DNA of 64,000 nt from JAJFUI01 sp039698035 (GTDB lineage: Bacteria; Planctomycetota; Planctomycetia; Pirellulales; Thermoguttaceae). Below, one piece after another: positions 18,237 through 27,070 of the stretch. Position 1 is the first letter of the stretch, and the number at the start of each line of letters is the position of its first letter. The notes beneath the pieces are model-generated. The model ran no database searches, was not told the origin of the DNA, and saw only the letters and a list, made by a program, of their open reading frames with translations. The stretch covers positions 1 through 64,000 of the forward strand of contig JBDKSW010000007.1 in NCBI GenBank assembly GCA_039698035.1, written 5' to 3'. The translations under genes were made by a program, and so were the position numbers.

Positions 18237-20735
18237 GTGGCACTAAAACCATTCACGCTATCAGTTCCACCAAGCAAAAAGCCAACTGACCCGCTGGAAA
18301 TCTTCAATAAGCTTACTCTTCGTGGTTCCATCGAAAATATTTGGGAGCCACAAGCGGAGGCATTGCGTGCGTGGCATAGGGTCAGAAATGCGTCAGATGT
18401 TGTTGTCCAAATGAACACTGGCGGCGGTAAGACACTAGTTGGTTTGATAACAGCTCAATCGCTGCTCAACGAACTGAATCGTCGTATTCTCTATGTTGTG
18501 CCAAATAACCAATTGGTTGAGCAAACACTGGCAAAAGCCGCCGAATTGGGTCTTCAGCCTGCGACACGGTACAAGGGGCAGTGGCGAAATCAAGAGGCGT
18601 TTCAGTCAGCAGAAACCTTTTGTATCACCAACTACGCCGCCGTCTTCACCGGCTACTCCACGTTCTGCGACAAAGATATTGGCGGGTTGATCTTCGACGA
18701 TGCCCATGTGGCTGAAGGCACAATTCGAGATCAATTCACCCTAAGAATCGCCCCAAAAACTGATTTGTTCAACGCAATCATAACTCTCTATCGACCGCAT
18801 TTTGTCAATGCCCTCGGTGCTTCCAAACTTGAAGATATCAGCAAGGGCAACCCAACAGTGCTATTGTTTGTTCCGATGTTCATCGTGTGGAAGCACGCCC
18901 AAGAACTTCGAAAGATTCTCATAGATGGCGGTGTTGATGCCGATGGGGCAAGCACCAGATTTGTATGGGATCATTTGGGCGATCACCTCGCCCATTGTTG
19001 CGTACTGATTTCAGGAAACGGCATCGAAATTGGTCCTCCAGTAATTCCCCTCCATACCCTTCCGTATTTCAGCCCCAACGTTCGTCGAGTATATCTTACG
19101 GCGACATTGCCCTCCGAGGCTTCCTTTGCCCGAACGTTTGGTCTTCACAAGCCAGAGATTGTTCGACCTGGGGGCAAATCTGGCGATGCCCAGCGGCTCT
19201 TCATCTTCACCTCTGGCACAACAGACCAAGAACAGCGGAAATCTGCGTTGGAATTGGTTGCTGGCCGAAAGGCTTGTGTCATCTCGCCCTCGGCGACCAA
19301 AGCAGAACAGTGGACGCCTCCGGCCATCGTTTTTGATAAGGATAGCGGCCACGAGGGAATTGAGAAGTTTTCCGCATCGAAAGAGCCGCAACTCATGGGA
19401 CTTGTGGCAAGGTATGACGGTATTGATCTTCCAGGTGACGCTTGCCATGTGTTGATCCTTGACCGACTGCCCAAGGGGGAGGCCCTCTTTGATCGATTTA
19501 TTGACGAAGGGGTTCGCATTGGGGCCATTCGCATCGGAAACGCTGCCACAAGAATTGTGCAGGCTATTGGGCGAATATTTCGCAGCAATACGGATCATGG
19601 TGTTGTCATTCTAACCGGAACAGATTTGCAGGACTGGATTCGCAACCCGACGAATCGTGCCTATTTGCCCAACCTGCTGCAACAGCAAGTAGCCCTTGGT
19701 ATTGAGCTTTCGAAGAAGGTAGCTGCAAAGGATGTCACTTGGGGCGACCTACTCGACGGAGTGCTGGCTGGTGATGTGGTATGGGATGGTATTTACAACG
19801 AATATGTGAATCAGTTCGCCACGACTACTCGTCCTTCCGTGGATGATTGGTATCCTCCGACGTTACTTGCCGAACGACGAGGGTATGCGGCTATTTGGGA
19901 TGGCAAGCACAGCGAAGCAATCACCGTTTTCAGCAATCTCGCAAACGATGCGGAATCGAAGGATCGACGACTTGCGGCTTGGTACAAACATCTTGAAGGT
20001 GTTGCCCATCTCTGTGCGTCAGATCAAGCTACCGCTCTTCAAGCATTCACAGCAGCATCTCTGCAACGATTCGAGCTTGGCCGACCATCTGAACATCGAG
20101 ACAAGATGTTCAAGCCGCCGAAAGCAGACGGTATTGGATTTCAGGCGACAAAGCTTGCTTCGCTTTACAGGGACAAGCGAGTCAACGTGCTGTCGGCGAT
20201 TGATCGTGTACGGTCCGATCTTGCCTATGGTCCGAACACCGCTGCCGCTGAAGAAGCCATGAGGATGCTTGGAGTGTTGCTCGGCCTCGAATCAACACGC
20301 CCCGACGCCGGTAAAGGCACAGGTCCAGATAACTTATGGTGTGGTAAAGGTGAGGTTGAAGCTTGGGGATTTGATCTCAAGACGGGAAAGGAGACCACTT
20401 CCGAATATGACAAGGATGACATCGGCAGAGCGTACATCCACGCTCAATGGGTGCGGGATAACTTACCAGGACGCACAAACTACCATTCAATTGTCGGCCA
20501 TGAACTGCGAGTGTCAAATCTTACCAATCCATCACCAAGCTTAGACATTATAGACCTCAATGGTTTTCGAGAACTTGCTGATAATGTGAAAAGATTACTA
20601 GACTCGATTGATGTTGGAGACAAGAGTAATCTGGAAGACGCATTTGAGGGTTGGCTAAGACACTACGGCCTGGTATGGCCGACGTGTGTCCTTGCACTTC
20701 CGAGCAAGTCGGCAGTGGACTTGCGGGCTGAGTAG
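18237..20735 (+). CDS. Superfamily 2 DEAD/DEAH-type helicase
   Basis: An 832-aa helicase. Walker A is MNTGGGKTLVG (about residue 60-69), motif Ia is RILYVVPNNQLVEQ, motif II is the variant DDAH in GGLIFDDAHVAEG, motif III is VYLTATLPSEAS and motif VI is RIVQAIGRIFRS. The last 300 residues are a helical extension of unknown role. The start is GTG after AGAGGAT with normal spacing; the first in-frame ATG is far inside motif Ia. Helicases next to Shedu or TIGR02391 genes are likely defence components, but I cannot name this system. Confidence 0.85.
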   Translation: MALKPFTLSVPPSKKPTDPLEIFNKLTLRGSIENIWEPQAEALRAWHRVRNASDVVVQMNTGGGKTLVGLITAQSLLNELNRRILYVVPNNQLVEQTLAKAAELGLQPATRYKGQWRNQEAFQSAETFCITNYAAVFTGYSTFCDKDIGGLIFDDAHVAEGTIRDQFTLRIAPKTDLFNAIITLYRPHFVNALGASKLEDISKGNPTVLLFVPMFIVWKHAQELRKILIDGGVDADGASTRFVWDHLGDHLAHCCVLISGNGIEIGPPVIPLHTLPYFSPNVRRVYLTATLPSEASFARTFGLHKPEIVRPGGKSGDAQRLFIFTSGTTDQEQRKSALELVAGRKACVISPSATKAEQWTPPAIVFDKDSGHEGIEKFSASKEPQLMGLVARYDGIDLPGDACHVLILDRLPKGEALFDRFIDEGVRIGAIRIGNAATRIVQAIGRIFRSNTDHGVVILTGTDLQDWIRNPTNRAYLPNLLQQQVALGIELSKKVAAKDVTWGDLLDGVLAGDVVWDGIYNEYVNQFATTTRPSVDDWYPPTLLAERRGYAAIWDGKHSEAITVFSNLANDAESKDRRLAAWYKHLEGVAHLCASDQATALQAFTAASLQRFELGRPSEHRDKMFKPPKADGIGFQATKLASLYRDKRVNVLSAIDRVRSDLAYGPNTAAAEEAMRMLGVLLGLESTRPDAGKGTGPDNLWCGKGEVEAWGFDLKTGKETTSEYDKDDIGRAYIHAQWVRDNLPGRTNYHSIVGHELRVSNLTNPSPSLDIIDLNGFRELADNVKRLLDSIDVGDKSNLEDAFEGWLRHYGLVWPTCVLALPSKSAVDLRAE

Positions 20736-20825
20736 CATGGCCAATGCCGAAAAGAAACATCGAGCAGCCCCAGATAAGCAGGCTGCCGATGATTTAATCT
20801 AAGAGACCGCCGAGGATTTAAACCA

Positions 20826-21656
20826 ATGACTCTGTTGCCACGATTGAGTGAAAGCTCACTGGATGTAATCTGCCGGTGTTTGGCAGATGCGGCCACCCAC
20901 AAAGAAGTGACGCTCTTGCTCTCACAATGCGGCCTTGAGGAGCAAGGGGGAAATCCCAAATGGGAACGGATGCTTCTTGCCCTCGTGCATCGCCAGAATC
21001 GTGACCAGTGTGGAAACAACGCAGTCGCCTTTATGTGTGCTGTTTTGCACCCATCCCGATTTGGTGATCGTCAGGAGGCTTTTGAAGAGTTTCGAGTAAA
21101 GGTCAATTACCAGTTATCGTTCTACGGTCTCTCCATCAACGAGAAGGGGCAGGCCCAGGCTGTCTCAGCCGCAACCACGGTCTCCGAAGCTCACAAACGA
21201 GCCAACGCACTCCGGGCCGAACTTCTGCATCGCAATGTGCATGAAGATGTTCTGATGTTCTGCAAGGAGGAACTGTTACAGGACAATTACTTTCACTGTG
21301 TTCTGGAAGCCAGCAAGAGCGTCGCCCAGAAGATTCGGGACAAGGCGGGCATCGAAGCTGATGGAGCACCACTTGTTGACTTAGCGTTTTCCATTAAGTC
21401 GCCTCTCTTGGCATTGAATACGCTGCAAACGGAGTCAGAGCAATCAGAGCAGAAGGGGTTTGCCAATTTGCTCAAAGGTGCATTTGGCACATTCCGAAAC
21501 GTAACGGCACATGCTCCGAAACTTCACTGGGCAATCAATTTCTGTGATGCGATGGATGCGTTGACAATTCTCTCCTATCTTCACCGTCGTCTCGACGGTA
21601 CAGTGATCGTAGAGAGAGTGACGTACAACGCCGCAAATGGAGCAGGTTCGAAATGA
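20826..21656 (+). CDS. TIGR02391-family protein
   Basis: A 276-aa protein. Its C-terminal half shows the TIGR02391 (Ymh-type) signature: LHRNVHEDVLMFCKEELL, NYFHCVLEASKSVAQKIRDKAG, then ESEQSEQKGFANLLKGAFGTFRNVTAHAPK and the final CDAMDALTILSYLHRRLD. This helical domain is common in defence islands and is related to HEPN-like RNase folds; the RNVTAHAP stretch resembles the RxxxxH motif (Arg-Asn-Val-Thr-Ala-His) used by HEPN nucleases. The N-terminal 95 residues are a separate helical domain. It overlaps the next gene by 4 bp. Confidence 0.8.
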   Translation: MTLLPRLSESSLDVICRCLADAATHKEVTLLLSQCGLEEQGGNPKWERMLLALVHRQNRDQCGNNAVAFMCAVLHPSRFGDRQEAFEEFRVKVNYQLSFYGLSINEKGQAQAVSAATTVSEAHKRANALRAELLHRNVHEDVLMFCKEELLQDNYFHCVLEASKSVAQKIRDKAGIEADGAPLVDLAFSIKSPLLALNTLQTESEQSEQKGFANLLKGAFGTFRNVTAHAPKLHWAINFCDAMDALTILSYLHRRLDGTVIVERVTYNAANGAGSK

Positions 21657-22507
21657 ACAGCGAACTAATTGTATCACTCATGGAGGACATCGGTAGCGTC
21701 GAGCCGCCAGGTTGCGTCAACGAGTATATTGAACACCCCAACCCCTTGTACCAGCACAAGGAGTGTGTCGAAGTTGGCTTCATGATGGAGCATCGATTTG
21801 CTTTTCACTATTGGATCAAGTGCAAGCAGACGCTCCAAAAGGATCGGCATACAAAGGAACTGATCGACGATGAACGGTTTATGCCTCCTGATCTCGTCAC
21901 ATGGGATTGGCATGACGATTGCGGTGCCGACAGTGACATCATGGAAGAAAGACTCGCCGTGCTTAACCAAGCCGACGAACAAGAGGTTGGACTCTATTCC
22001 TGGGCCGGTTTGTGCCAGTTGAACGACGGGCAGATTCTCCCTGCTGTGTGGTTAAACGCCTTAGGAAATGTCTATATTGTCCAAAAACAGAAACAAGACT
22101 GCCTTTATGAGAACCGTACACTAAAAGACCGTTATGGACACGAACATCAAATCTTCTATTTTCGCTCCCTAAAACATTTTCCGAAGACTTTTGAGCGAAC
22201 GCACACGGGGGCTGGTGTAATCTGGGATATTGACCTGGACTTTTTCACCAATGGGAGAAAAGTCTCTGGGCAGTCGTATACTGCTGCACTTTCTGCTACG
22301 AAAATAGAGGCAATGCTGTCTCCAAATACGTCCTGGATGCCGCTAATCCTGCGAAACTTGAAAGCTATCACGATTGCGTTGGAACCAGACTTTACTGGTG
22401 GACTAAGCGTTTCTCTTGAATTGTACCGACATTGGGAGTCGGCTCTATTTGCCAAACCACTGTTTAGCAAGAAGTGCCGATGGCGAAAAGGAGTGTTAAA
22501 GGTATAG
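21653..22507 (+). CDS. UPF0489-family (arginase/deacetylase-fold-like) protein
   Basis: A 284-aa protein with an Asp-rich metal-site pattern typical of the UPF0489 family: WDWHDDCGAD at about residue 83-92 and WDIDLDFF at about 190-197. The fold is thought to be arginase-like with metal bound by these acidic groups. The function of the family is unknown. The start overlaps the TIGR02391 stop by 4 bp, so the two are probably co-translated. A 100-bp gap follows before the TIR-like gene. Confidence 0.65.
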   Translation: MNSELIVSLMEDIGSVEPPGCVNEYIEHPNPLYQHKECVEVGFMMEHRFAFHYWIKCKQTLQKDRHTKELIDDERFMPPDLVTWDWHDDCGADSDIMEERLAVLNQADEQEVGLYSWAGLCQLNDGQILPAVWLNALGNVYIVQKQKQDCLYENRTLKDRYGHEHQIFYFRSLKHFPKTFERTHTGAGVIWDIDLDFFTNGRKVSGQSYTAALSATKIEAMLSPNTSWMPLILRNLKAITIALEPDFTGGLSVSLELYRHWESALFAKPLFSKKCRWRKGVLKV

Positions 22508-22608
22508 ACAAATGGCCATCTACGGTTGGTTTCCCACGGAAATGGATATGTTGAGGCAATGACGCCCCATTAGAGGTTGTGGCGAACGCATGGTTGCGGA
22601 GATAGATC

Positions 22609-23820
22609 ATGGCAATGCAAACGATTTTCTACTCATGGCAGTCGGACCTTCCGAATTCCACCAACCGTGGATTCATCGAGGACTGTCTCCAACGGGCTAT
22701 CAAAGACGTTCGTGCTGACGAGGAACTCAAACTCGACCCGTGCATTGATCGTGACACGAGTGGTGTACCGGGGTCTCCCGACATTGCTGCCACGATTTTC
22801 GACAAAATCAAGACGGCGGACATCTTCGTTGGGGACGTTTCATTCATTAACCAGGGGGCAACAGGACGCCAAACTCCAAACCCCAACGTTCTAGTCGAAT
22901 TGGGCTATGCAGCGGGGCGACTTGGCTGGGAAAAGATCATTTGTGTCTTCAATCAGGCAACTGGGGGCGTTGACAACTTGCCCTTTGATATTCGGTCAAG
23001 ACGGGTAAGGGCTTTCAGTCTCATTGATGGTCAAGAGAAGGCAGAACAACGAAACGCTCTGGTCGGCATCCTCAAAGCAGACATTGCCGGTATCCTCCAT
23101 GCCCCGGACAAGGAGGAATCCGAAGCTCTCCAGCAATTATTATCGACGCTGGCTTCAGAACTGATCTCGGTCATCATTCTGTGCAATGAGCTTGAACAAC
23201 GGCAAATCAATCCCTGGCTTGAGTCGTTACGAAGCCAATTTGGTACTTCAGCGGATAGTCTTCGTCACATGGCCGCATCTGATACAGCCATTCGGCAGTC
23301 GATGACGACTGAGTTGGAGGAGTTGGCAACGGTTCTTGATGAAGCAGCTAACCTTCGAATGCACAGCGGATCGTGGCCCCAGTTTCAGGGCCTTGTCAAA
23401 ACAGTTTATGATAAGGCAACGGCCATCAAGCAAAGCCGAATCGATAATGTGCCGCTTTCTGAGGAATCACTGACAGAAATCAAGTGTACGGTTAATACGA
23501 TCCAGCGAAAGCTGACAGGGCTGGCCGCTCGGGCACAAGACATGATGAATCAAGGTCGCCTTGACGACCTCCAGGGCGAACCATCCCAGTATGGTGATAC
23601 GCTTCTCCGAGTGAGTTACTACAACATCGATGCTATTCAGCCCAGCCTTTCTGAGAAGGTAAGGGAGATCGGGCGTGGTCTTCACTTGATCGAGACGATG
23701 CGGGTGTATTGCGATGGAGGCCGTTCTGTTCAAGCCATCGTGGATCGAATTAAGAAGAATTCGAATGAACTGACCAGTCTAGTGGAAGTAATGAACCAGA
23801 ATGAAGCAAAAAGAACGTAG
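22609..23820 (+). CDS. TIR/nucleoside-deoxyribosyltransferase-like N-terminal domain protein
   Basis: A 403-aa protein. Residues 1-130 have the flavodoxin-like pattern shared by bacterial TIR-like and deoxyribosyltransferase-like domains: FYSWQSDLPNSTNRGFIE, RDTSGVPGSPDIAATIFDKI, DIFVGDVSF and NPNVLVELGYAAG, where the Glu of ELGYA is the likely catalytic residue. Such domains in defence proteins cleave NAD or nucleotides. The C-terminal 270 residues are predicted mostly helical and may be the sensor or oligomerisation part. It lies at the end of the Shedu-helicase cluster and overlaps the DNA alkylation repair gene by 20 bp. Confidence 0.7.
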   Translation: MAMQTIFYSWQSDLPNSTNRGFIEDCLQRAIKDVRADEELKLDPCIDRDTSGVPGSPDIAATIFDKIKTADIFVGDVSFINQGATGRQTPNPNVLVELGYAAGRLGWEKIICVFNQATGGVDNLPFDIRSRRVRAFSLIDGQEKAEQRNALVGILKADIAGILHAPDKEESEALQQLLSTLASELISVIILCNELEQRQINPWLESLRSQFGTSADSLRHMAASDTAIRQSMTTELEELATVLDEAANLRMHSGSWPQFQGLVKTVYDKATAIKQSRIDNVPLSEESLTEIKCTVNTIQRKLTGLAARAQDMMNQGRLDDLQGEPSQYGDTLLRVSYYNIDAIQPSLSEKVREIGRGLHLIETMRVYCDGGRSVQAIVDRIKKNSNELTSLVEVMNQNEAKRT

Positions 23821-24559
23821 TATAACAGGAGCTACCGCAAGAAAGGCCCAACAGCGACTCCGCAGCTTCGCCGATCCCGAGCAGGCTGCCATCCTTGCCC
23901 GATTCTTCAAGACCGGTCCCGGCCAGTACGGCGAAGGCGATAAGTTCATCGGTGTCAAAGTGCCAGTAACCAGAAAGGTCGCCAAGGAGTTCACGAGCCT
24001 GCCCCTCACCGAGATTGAATGCCTTCTGCACTCTGAAATCCATGAGGAGCGGTTGCTGGCCCTCGTCATTCTGGTCGGCCAGTTCGAGAAGGGCGACAAT
24101 GCCATCAAAAAGCAGATTTACGATCTCTACCTCGCCAACACTTCCTACATCAACAACTGGGACTTGGTTGACCTTTCGGCTCCACAGATCGTCGGTGGCT
24201 ACCTTGAGACAAGAAGCCGCAAGCCGCTTGAACGGCTGGCCAAATCAAAAAGCCTGTGGGAGCGGCGGATCAGCATCCTGGCCACCTTCCATTTCATTCG
24301 AGAGGGCGACTTCGCCGACACGATCAGGATCGCTAAAATGCTATTGAAGGACAAGGAAGACCTGATCCACAAGGCGGTTGGCTGGATGTTGCGTGAGGTC
24401 GGGAAGAGGGACGTGGTGGTGTTGGAGGAGTTCCTCGGCAACCATTGTCGGGTGATGCCACGGACGATGTTGCGGTATGCGATTGAGAGGTTTCCAGAGG
24501 GGAAGAGGAGGGGGTATATGAACGGGGGCAATGGAGAGGACATTGGGCAGGTGATCTAG
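23801..24559 (+). CDS. DNA alkylation repair enzyme (AlkD-like)
   Basis: A 252-aa all-helical HEAT-like protein of the AlkD family: FADPEQAAILARFFKTGPGQYGEGDKFIGVKVPVTRKVAKEF, then the conserved WDLVDLSAPQIVGGYL and LWERRISILATFHFIREG, ending with VMPRTMLRYAIERFPEGKR. AlkD glycosylases remove bulky cationic alkylated bases such as N7-alkyl guanine. The 20-bp overlap with the TIR-like gene suggests co-transcription. It starts a run of small repair and stress genes. The length is normal for the family. Confidence 0.92.
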   Translation: MKQKERSITGATARKAQQRLRSFADPEQAAILARFFKTGPGQYGEGDKFIGVKVPVTRKVAKEFTSLPLTEIECLLHSEIHEERLLALVILVGQFEKGDNAIKKQIYDLYLANTSYINNWDLVDLSAPQIVGGYLETRSRKPLERLAKSKSLWERRISILATFHFIREGDFADTIRIAKMLLKDKEDLIHKAVGWMLREVGKRDVVVLEEFLGNHCRVMPRTMLRYAIERFPEGKRRGYMNGGNGEDIGQVI

Positions 24560-24583
24560 TAAACGGCAAGTCGAGTTGTTGAT

Positions 24584-25654
24584 ATGGATACACTTGGGAT
24601 AGTTGGCATTGTAATCTCAGCAGTGTCGCTGTTTGTCGGGATCGCTGCATGGATGTTTCCCGACTTTCGGCATTGGATATTGCCGAAGATTGGACTTAAT
24701 CCTAATATTTTTGACCCAAAGGCAATGCTGCCACAGTTGCCACACAGAGAACAGCGGCCTGATAACGGGCCTCACGTAGAGGAAGTGGCTGTATGTGACG
24801 GCCCGAAGGACCACGTCCGTCGATCAATACAGCCAAAGTGTGTTGGTATTGAAGACAATTCTGGTCAGTCGGATGGCCTCTCTTCGCTTTCCGCTCCAGT
24901 TCGTATCACTTGCCCTGGTTGCGGAGACAACCTTGATTCATTTACTAAGGCATGTCCCAAATGTGGAACATCAATAAGGTGGAAGTGTAACGCATGTGGT
25001 GAAAAAGCCAGTCCCGAAATTGAATACTGCAATTCCTGCGGTGCCCCGTTTAGCGAGGCAGCGATATATGAAACCCAGTCCCAAGAACTCAGGAGTTTCA
25101 TTGACGATATCAAAGCTGATCTGGCTCACTACGAGAGAGGGCATACTCAAGGGAAAGACAATGCGGCGGCAGCAATGGAGTCTAGTCCTCGAAAGTTGCC
25201 AAATGAAGAATTTCACTCATTGCACCGTGAGTTTGATGTTGTGCAGAGAGAGCTGTGGGCGGCTATAAAACGCCACATGAAGAGGAATGGCGTTGATGAG
25301 CGGGCCGAGGCGTCTATAGACCTAGTCACAGACCGTGAAATGGACCTGATTCGCAGTCACATGTTTAGGCATCTCCAACTGGATGGTCCCGAGTTCGCAA
25401 TCAAAAGAATGAAGGCGATGCGACGCAACGTGAAACCACTTCTTGGCGAAGAGCAGTATGATATTCATGTGAAGTCTCTTCAAAGATGGATTGATGATGA
25501 AGTGGAACGGCTTAGAGCAGTACATAACATTAGAAGTCAGCCGTTCTTTACATTCGGCTGGTTTGGAAAGGTTTTTCGGATCAAGAAGGACAATGGATTT
25601 ACTCAGCAATGTGTTGTTGGCAATCCCGAGGCAAAGATCAGCGAGAAGAAGTGA
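24584..25654 (+). CDS. Membrane-anchored double zinc-ribbon protein
   Basis: A 356-aa protein of unknown function. An N-terminal membrane segment (residues 4-24, LGIVGIVISAVSLFVGIAAWMF) is followed by a linker and two zinc-ribbon pairs at about residues 109-157: CPGCG...CPKCG and CNACG...CNSCG. The C-terminal 200 residues are helical and charged with no family I recognise. It could sense or scaffold near the membrane. It follows the alkylation repair gene after 24 bp. Confidence 0.6.
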   Translation: MDTLGIVGIVISAVSLFVGIAAWMFPDFRHWILPKIGLNPNIFDPKAMLPQLPHREQRPDNGPHVEEVAVCDGPKDHVRRSIQPKCVGIEDNSGQSDGLSSLSAPVRITCPGCGDNLDSFTKACPKCGTSIRWKCNACGEKASPEIEYCNSCGAPFSEAAIYETQSQELRSFIDDIKADLAHYERGHTQGKDNAAAAMESSPRKLPNEEFHSLHREFDVVQRELWAAIKRHMKRNGVDERAEASIDLVTDREMDLIRSHMFRHLQLDGPEFAIKRMKAMRRNVKPLLGEEQYDIHVKSLQRWIDDEVERLRAVHNIRSQPFFTFGWFGKVFRIKKDNGFTQQCVVGNPEAKISEKK

Positions 25655-25769
25655 CAATAGAAAAACGAGAGACCGGCATCACTACATCGCTTCGTTTTTT
25701 GACTGGGCCTTTCTCGCCAACACGATTCTGCATTTGATAACGGAACAACAGTGAGAGGAACCCAGTCCC

Positions 25770-26255
25770 ATGAAACACCTCACAATCGCCCTATTCTTAT
25801 TCCTCCTGACCTGGCCATCCGTTGCTGGAGCCACCGAGCCAACCAATCTCCCATTCGACTCCTGCTCCGGCTACTTCGTCTCCAATCGGTTCGAGCCAGA
25901 TGCCGCTCAGTCATTCCTGGTCAGCACCAACCAGAAGCAGTTCGACAAGGTATTTGGTTTGGCGGTGGTCATGGGCGACAAGTCGCACCGGCTGCCGACC
26001 GACGCCTTCAAGTCGAAAATGGTCTTGGCAGTGGTTAAGAGGGCGAAGGCAGTTTGGGAGTTCAAGGTTCTTGGCGTAACACTGGATAACGGTGTGGTCA
26101 AGCTCAACTACACAACAACCTCGAAGAAAAGCGAGTCGGCCACCTTTGCTTGTCCATTGGTCGTTTCCATCCCGAAAGGCAATTACAGAGCGGTGGAGTT
26201 CGTTGAGGATAAGCAAGTGGTGAAGAAGATTGGGATTGGAGAGGGTGACCGATGA
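25770..26255 (+). CDS. Small secreted protein of unknown function
   Basis: A 161-aa protein with a clear signal peptide (MKHLTIALFLFLLTWPSVAGA, cleavage after about residue 21). The mature part has a mixed strand pattern (DSCSGYFVSNRF, KMVLAVVKRAKAVWEFKVLGVTL) with two Cys residues. I do not recognise the family. It overlaps the following cupin gene by 4 bp, so the pair is an operon. The upstream 114-bp gap holds nothing I can name. Confidence 0.6.
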   Translation: MKHLTIALFLFLLTWPSVAGATEPTNLPFDSCSGYFVSNRFEPDAAQSFLVSTNQKQFDKVFGLAVVMGDKSHRLPTDAFKSKMVLAVVKRAKAVWEFKVLGVTLDNGVVKLNYTTTSKKSESATFACPLVVSIPKGNYRAVEFVEDKQVVKKIGIGEGDR

Positions 26256-26587
26256 AAGCTGTCAACCTATTCGATGGCATTCCCAACGATTTGCCCGAGG
26301 AGTTGTTCGTCACACTTCTCCAAGCCGACGGCCTGACAATCAAACGGATTGTATCGCAGGGCCAAAGCTCTCCACCTGGGTCTTGGTATGACCAAGACGA
26401 GGCTGAATGGGTGATCGTCTTGAAGGGAAGTGCCGTCATCCAGTGTGAGGGCGAAGCTGAACCGATTGAACTTCAACCAGGGTCGTATCTGAACATCCCC
26501 GCCCACAAGAGACATCGGGTGGCATCGACCAGTCTGACGGGAAAGACCGTTTGGTTGGCGGTTCACTACCGAGCTTCGGGAAGCTAA
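26252..26587 (+). CDS. Small cupin-domain protein
   Basis: A 111-aa single-domain cupin. The cupin motifs show as SPPGSWYDQDEAEWVIVLKGSAVIQ and ELQPGSYLNIPAHKRHRV; the metal-binding His are partly replaced (only the later AHKRHRV His pair is obvious), so a metal site is uncertain. Such proteins are often metal-dependent isomerases, lyases or sugar-binding proteins. It overlaps the secreted-protein gene by 4 bp. Confidence 0.8.
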   Translation: MKAVNLFDGIPNDLPEELFVTLLQADGLTIKRIVSQGQSSPPGSWYDQDEAEWVIVLKGSAVIQCEGEAEPIELQPGSYLNIPAHKRHRVASTSLTGKTVWLAVHYRASGS

Positions 26588-26601
26588 GGGGGGCCGTCTA
26601 C

Positions 26602-27048
26602 ATGTACCACCATACGCAACGTGGCCCATCGGCGTTGGCCTGCTCGGCCACTGCTGTCGCCTTTATCGTTGTAGCCTGTTTCCACCCAATATTCGCCCTC
26701 CGCATCGTTTTCTTGATTAGCGGCGTCATTGTGTTGGTAGTGGGATGGTCCCTTGCACACCTGACTGTCGAGGACGAGGGCGACCAACTTGCCTTGCGTT
26801 TCGGGCCGTTTCCATTATTTCGGAAACGAATTCGTTACGACGACATCGTTAAGGCTGAAAAAGGACGAACCACTTTCCTGGACGGTTGGGGCATTCATGG
26901 GAATGTTTGGAATGTGTGGGGATTTGATTGCGTTCTCCTCTGGCTAAGGTCCGGTGCCGTGCTGAAGGTCGGAACTGACGATGCTGAGGGGTTGGCTTCA
27001 TTCTTAAAGGGTCGGCTTTGCGACGAACTTCGGACCACAGAGTCATAA
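26602..27048 (+). CDS. Two-helix membrane protein with PH-like domain
   Basis: A 148-aa protein from the ATG at 26602 (a TTG at 26551 would overlap the cupin gene). Two hydrophobic helices (about residues 12-52) are followed by a small strand-rich domain (LTVEDEGDQLALRFGPFPLFRKRIRYDDIVKAEKGRTT) that resembles the bacterial PH/YdbT-type. A GGGG stretch 12 bp upstream may act as the ribosome site. Function is unknown. Confidence 0.6.
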   Translation: MYHHTQRGPSALACSATAVAFIVVACFHPIFALRIVFLISGVIVLVVGWSLAHLTVEDEGDQLALRFGPFPLFRKRIRYDDIVKAEKGRTTFLDGWGIHGNVWNVWGFDCVLLWLRSGAVLKVGTDDAEGLASFLKGRLCDELRTTES

Positions 27049-27070
27049 ACCGCAAATCGGTGGGTTGTTA

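Noticed and set aside
20737..20802. Tiny open frame of 21 codons between the helicase and TIGR02391 genes
   Set aside because: No ribosome site and no motif; too short to support.
22609..23820. Thoeris system
   Set aside because: The TIR-like domain is present but no adjacent SIR2-type ThsA gene is seen.
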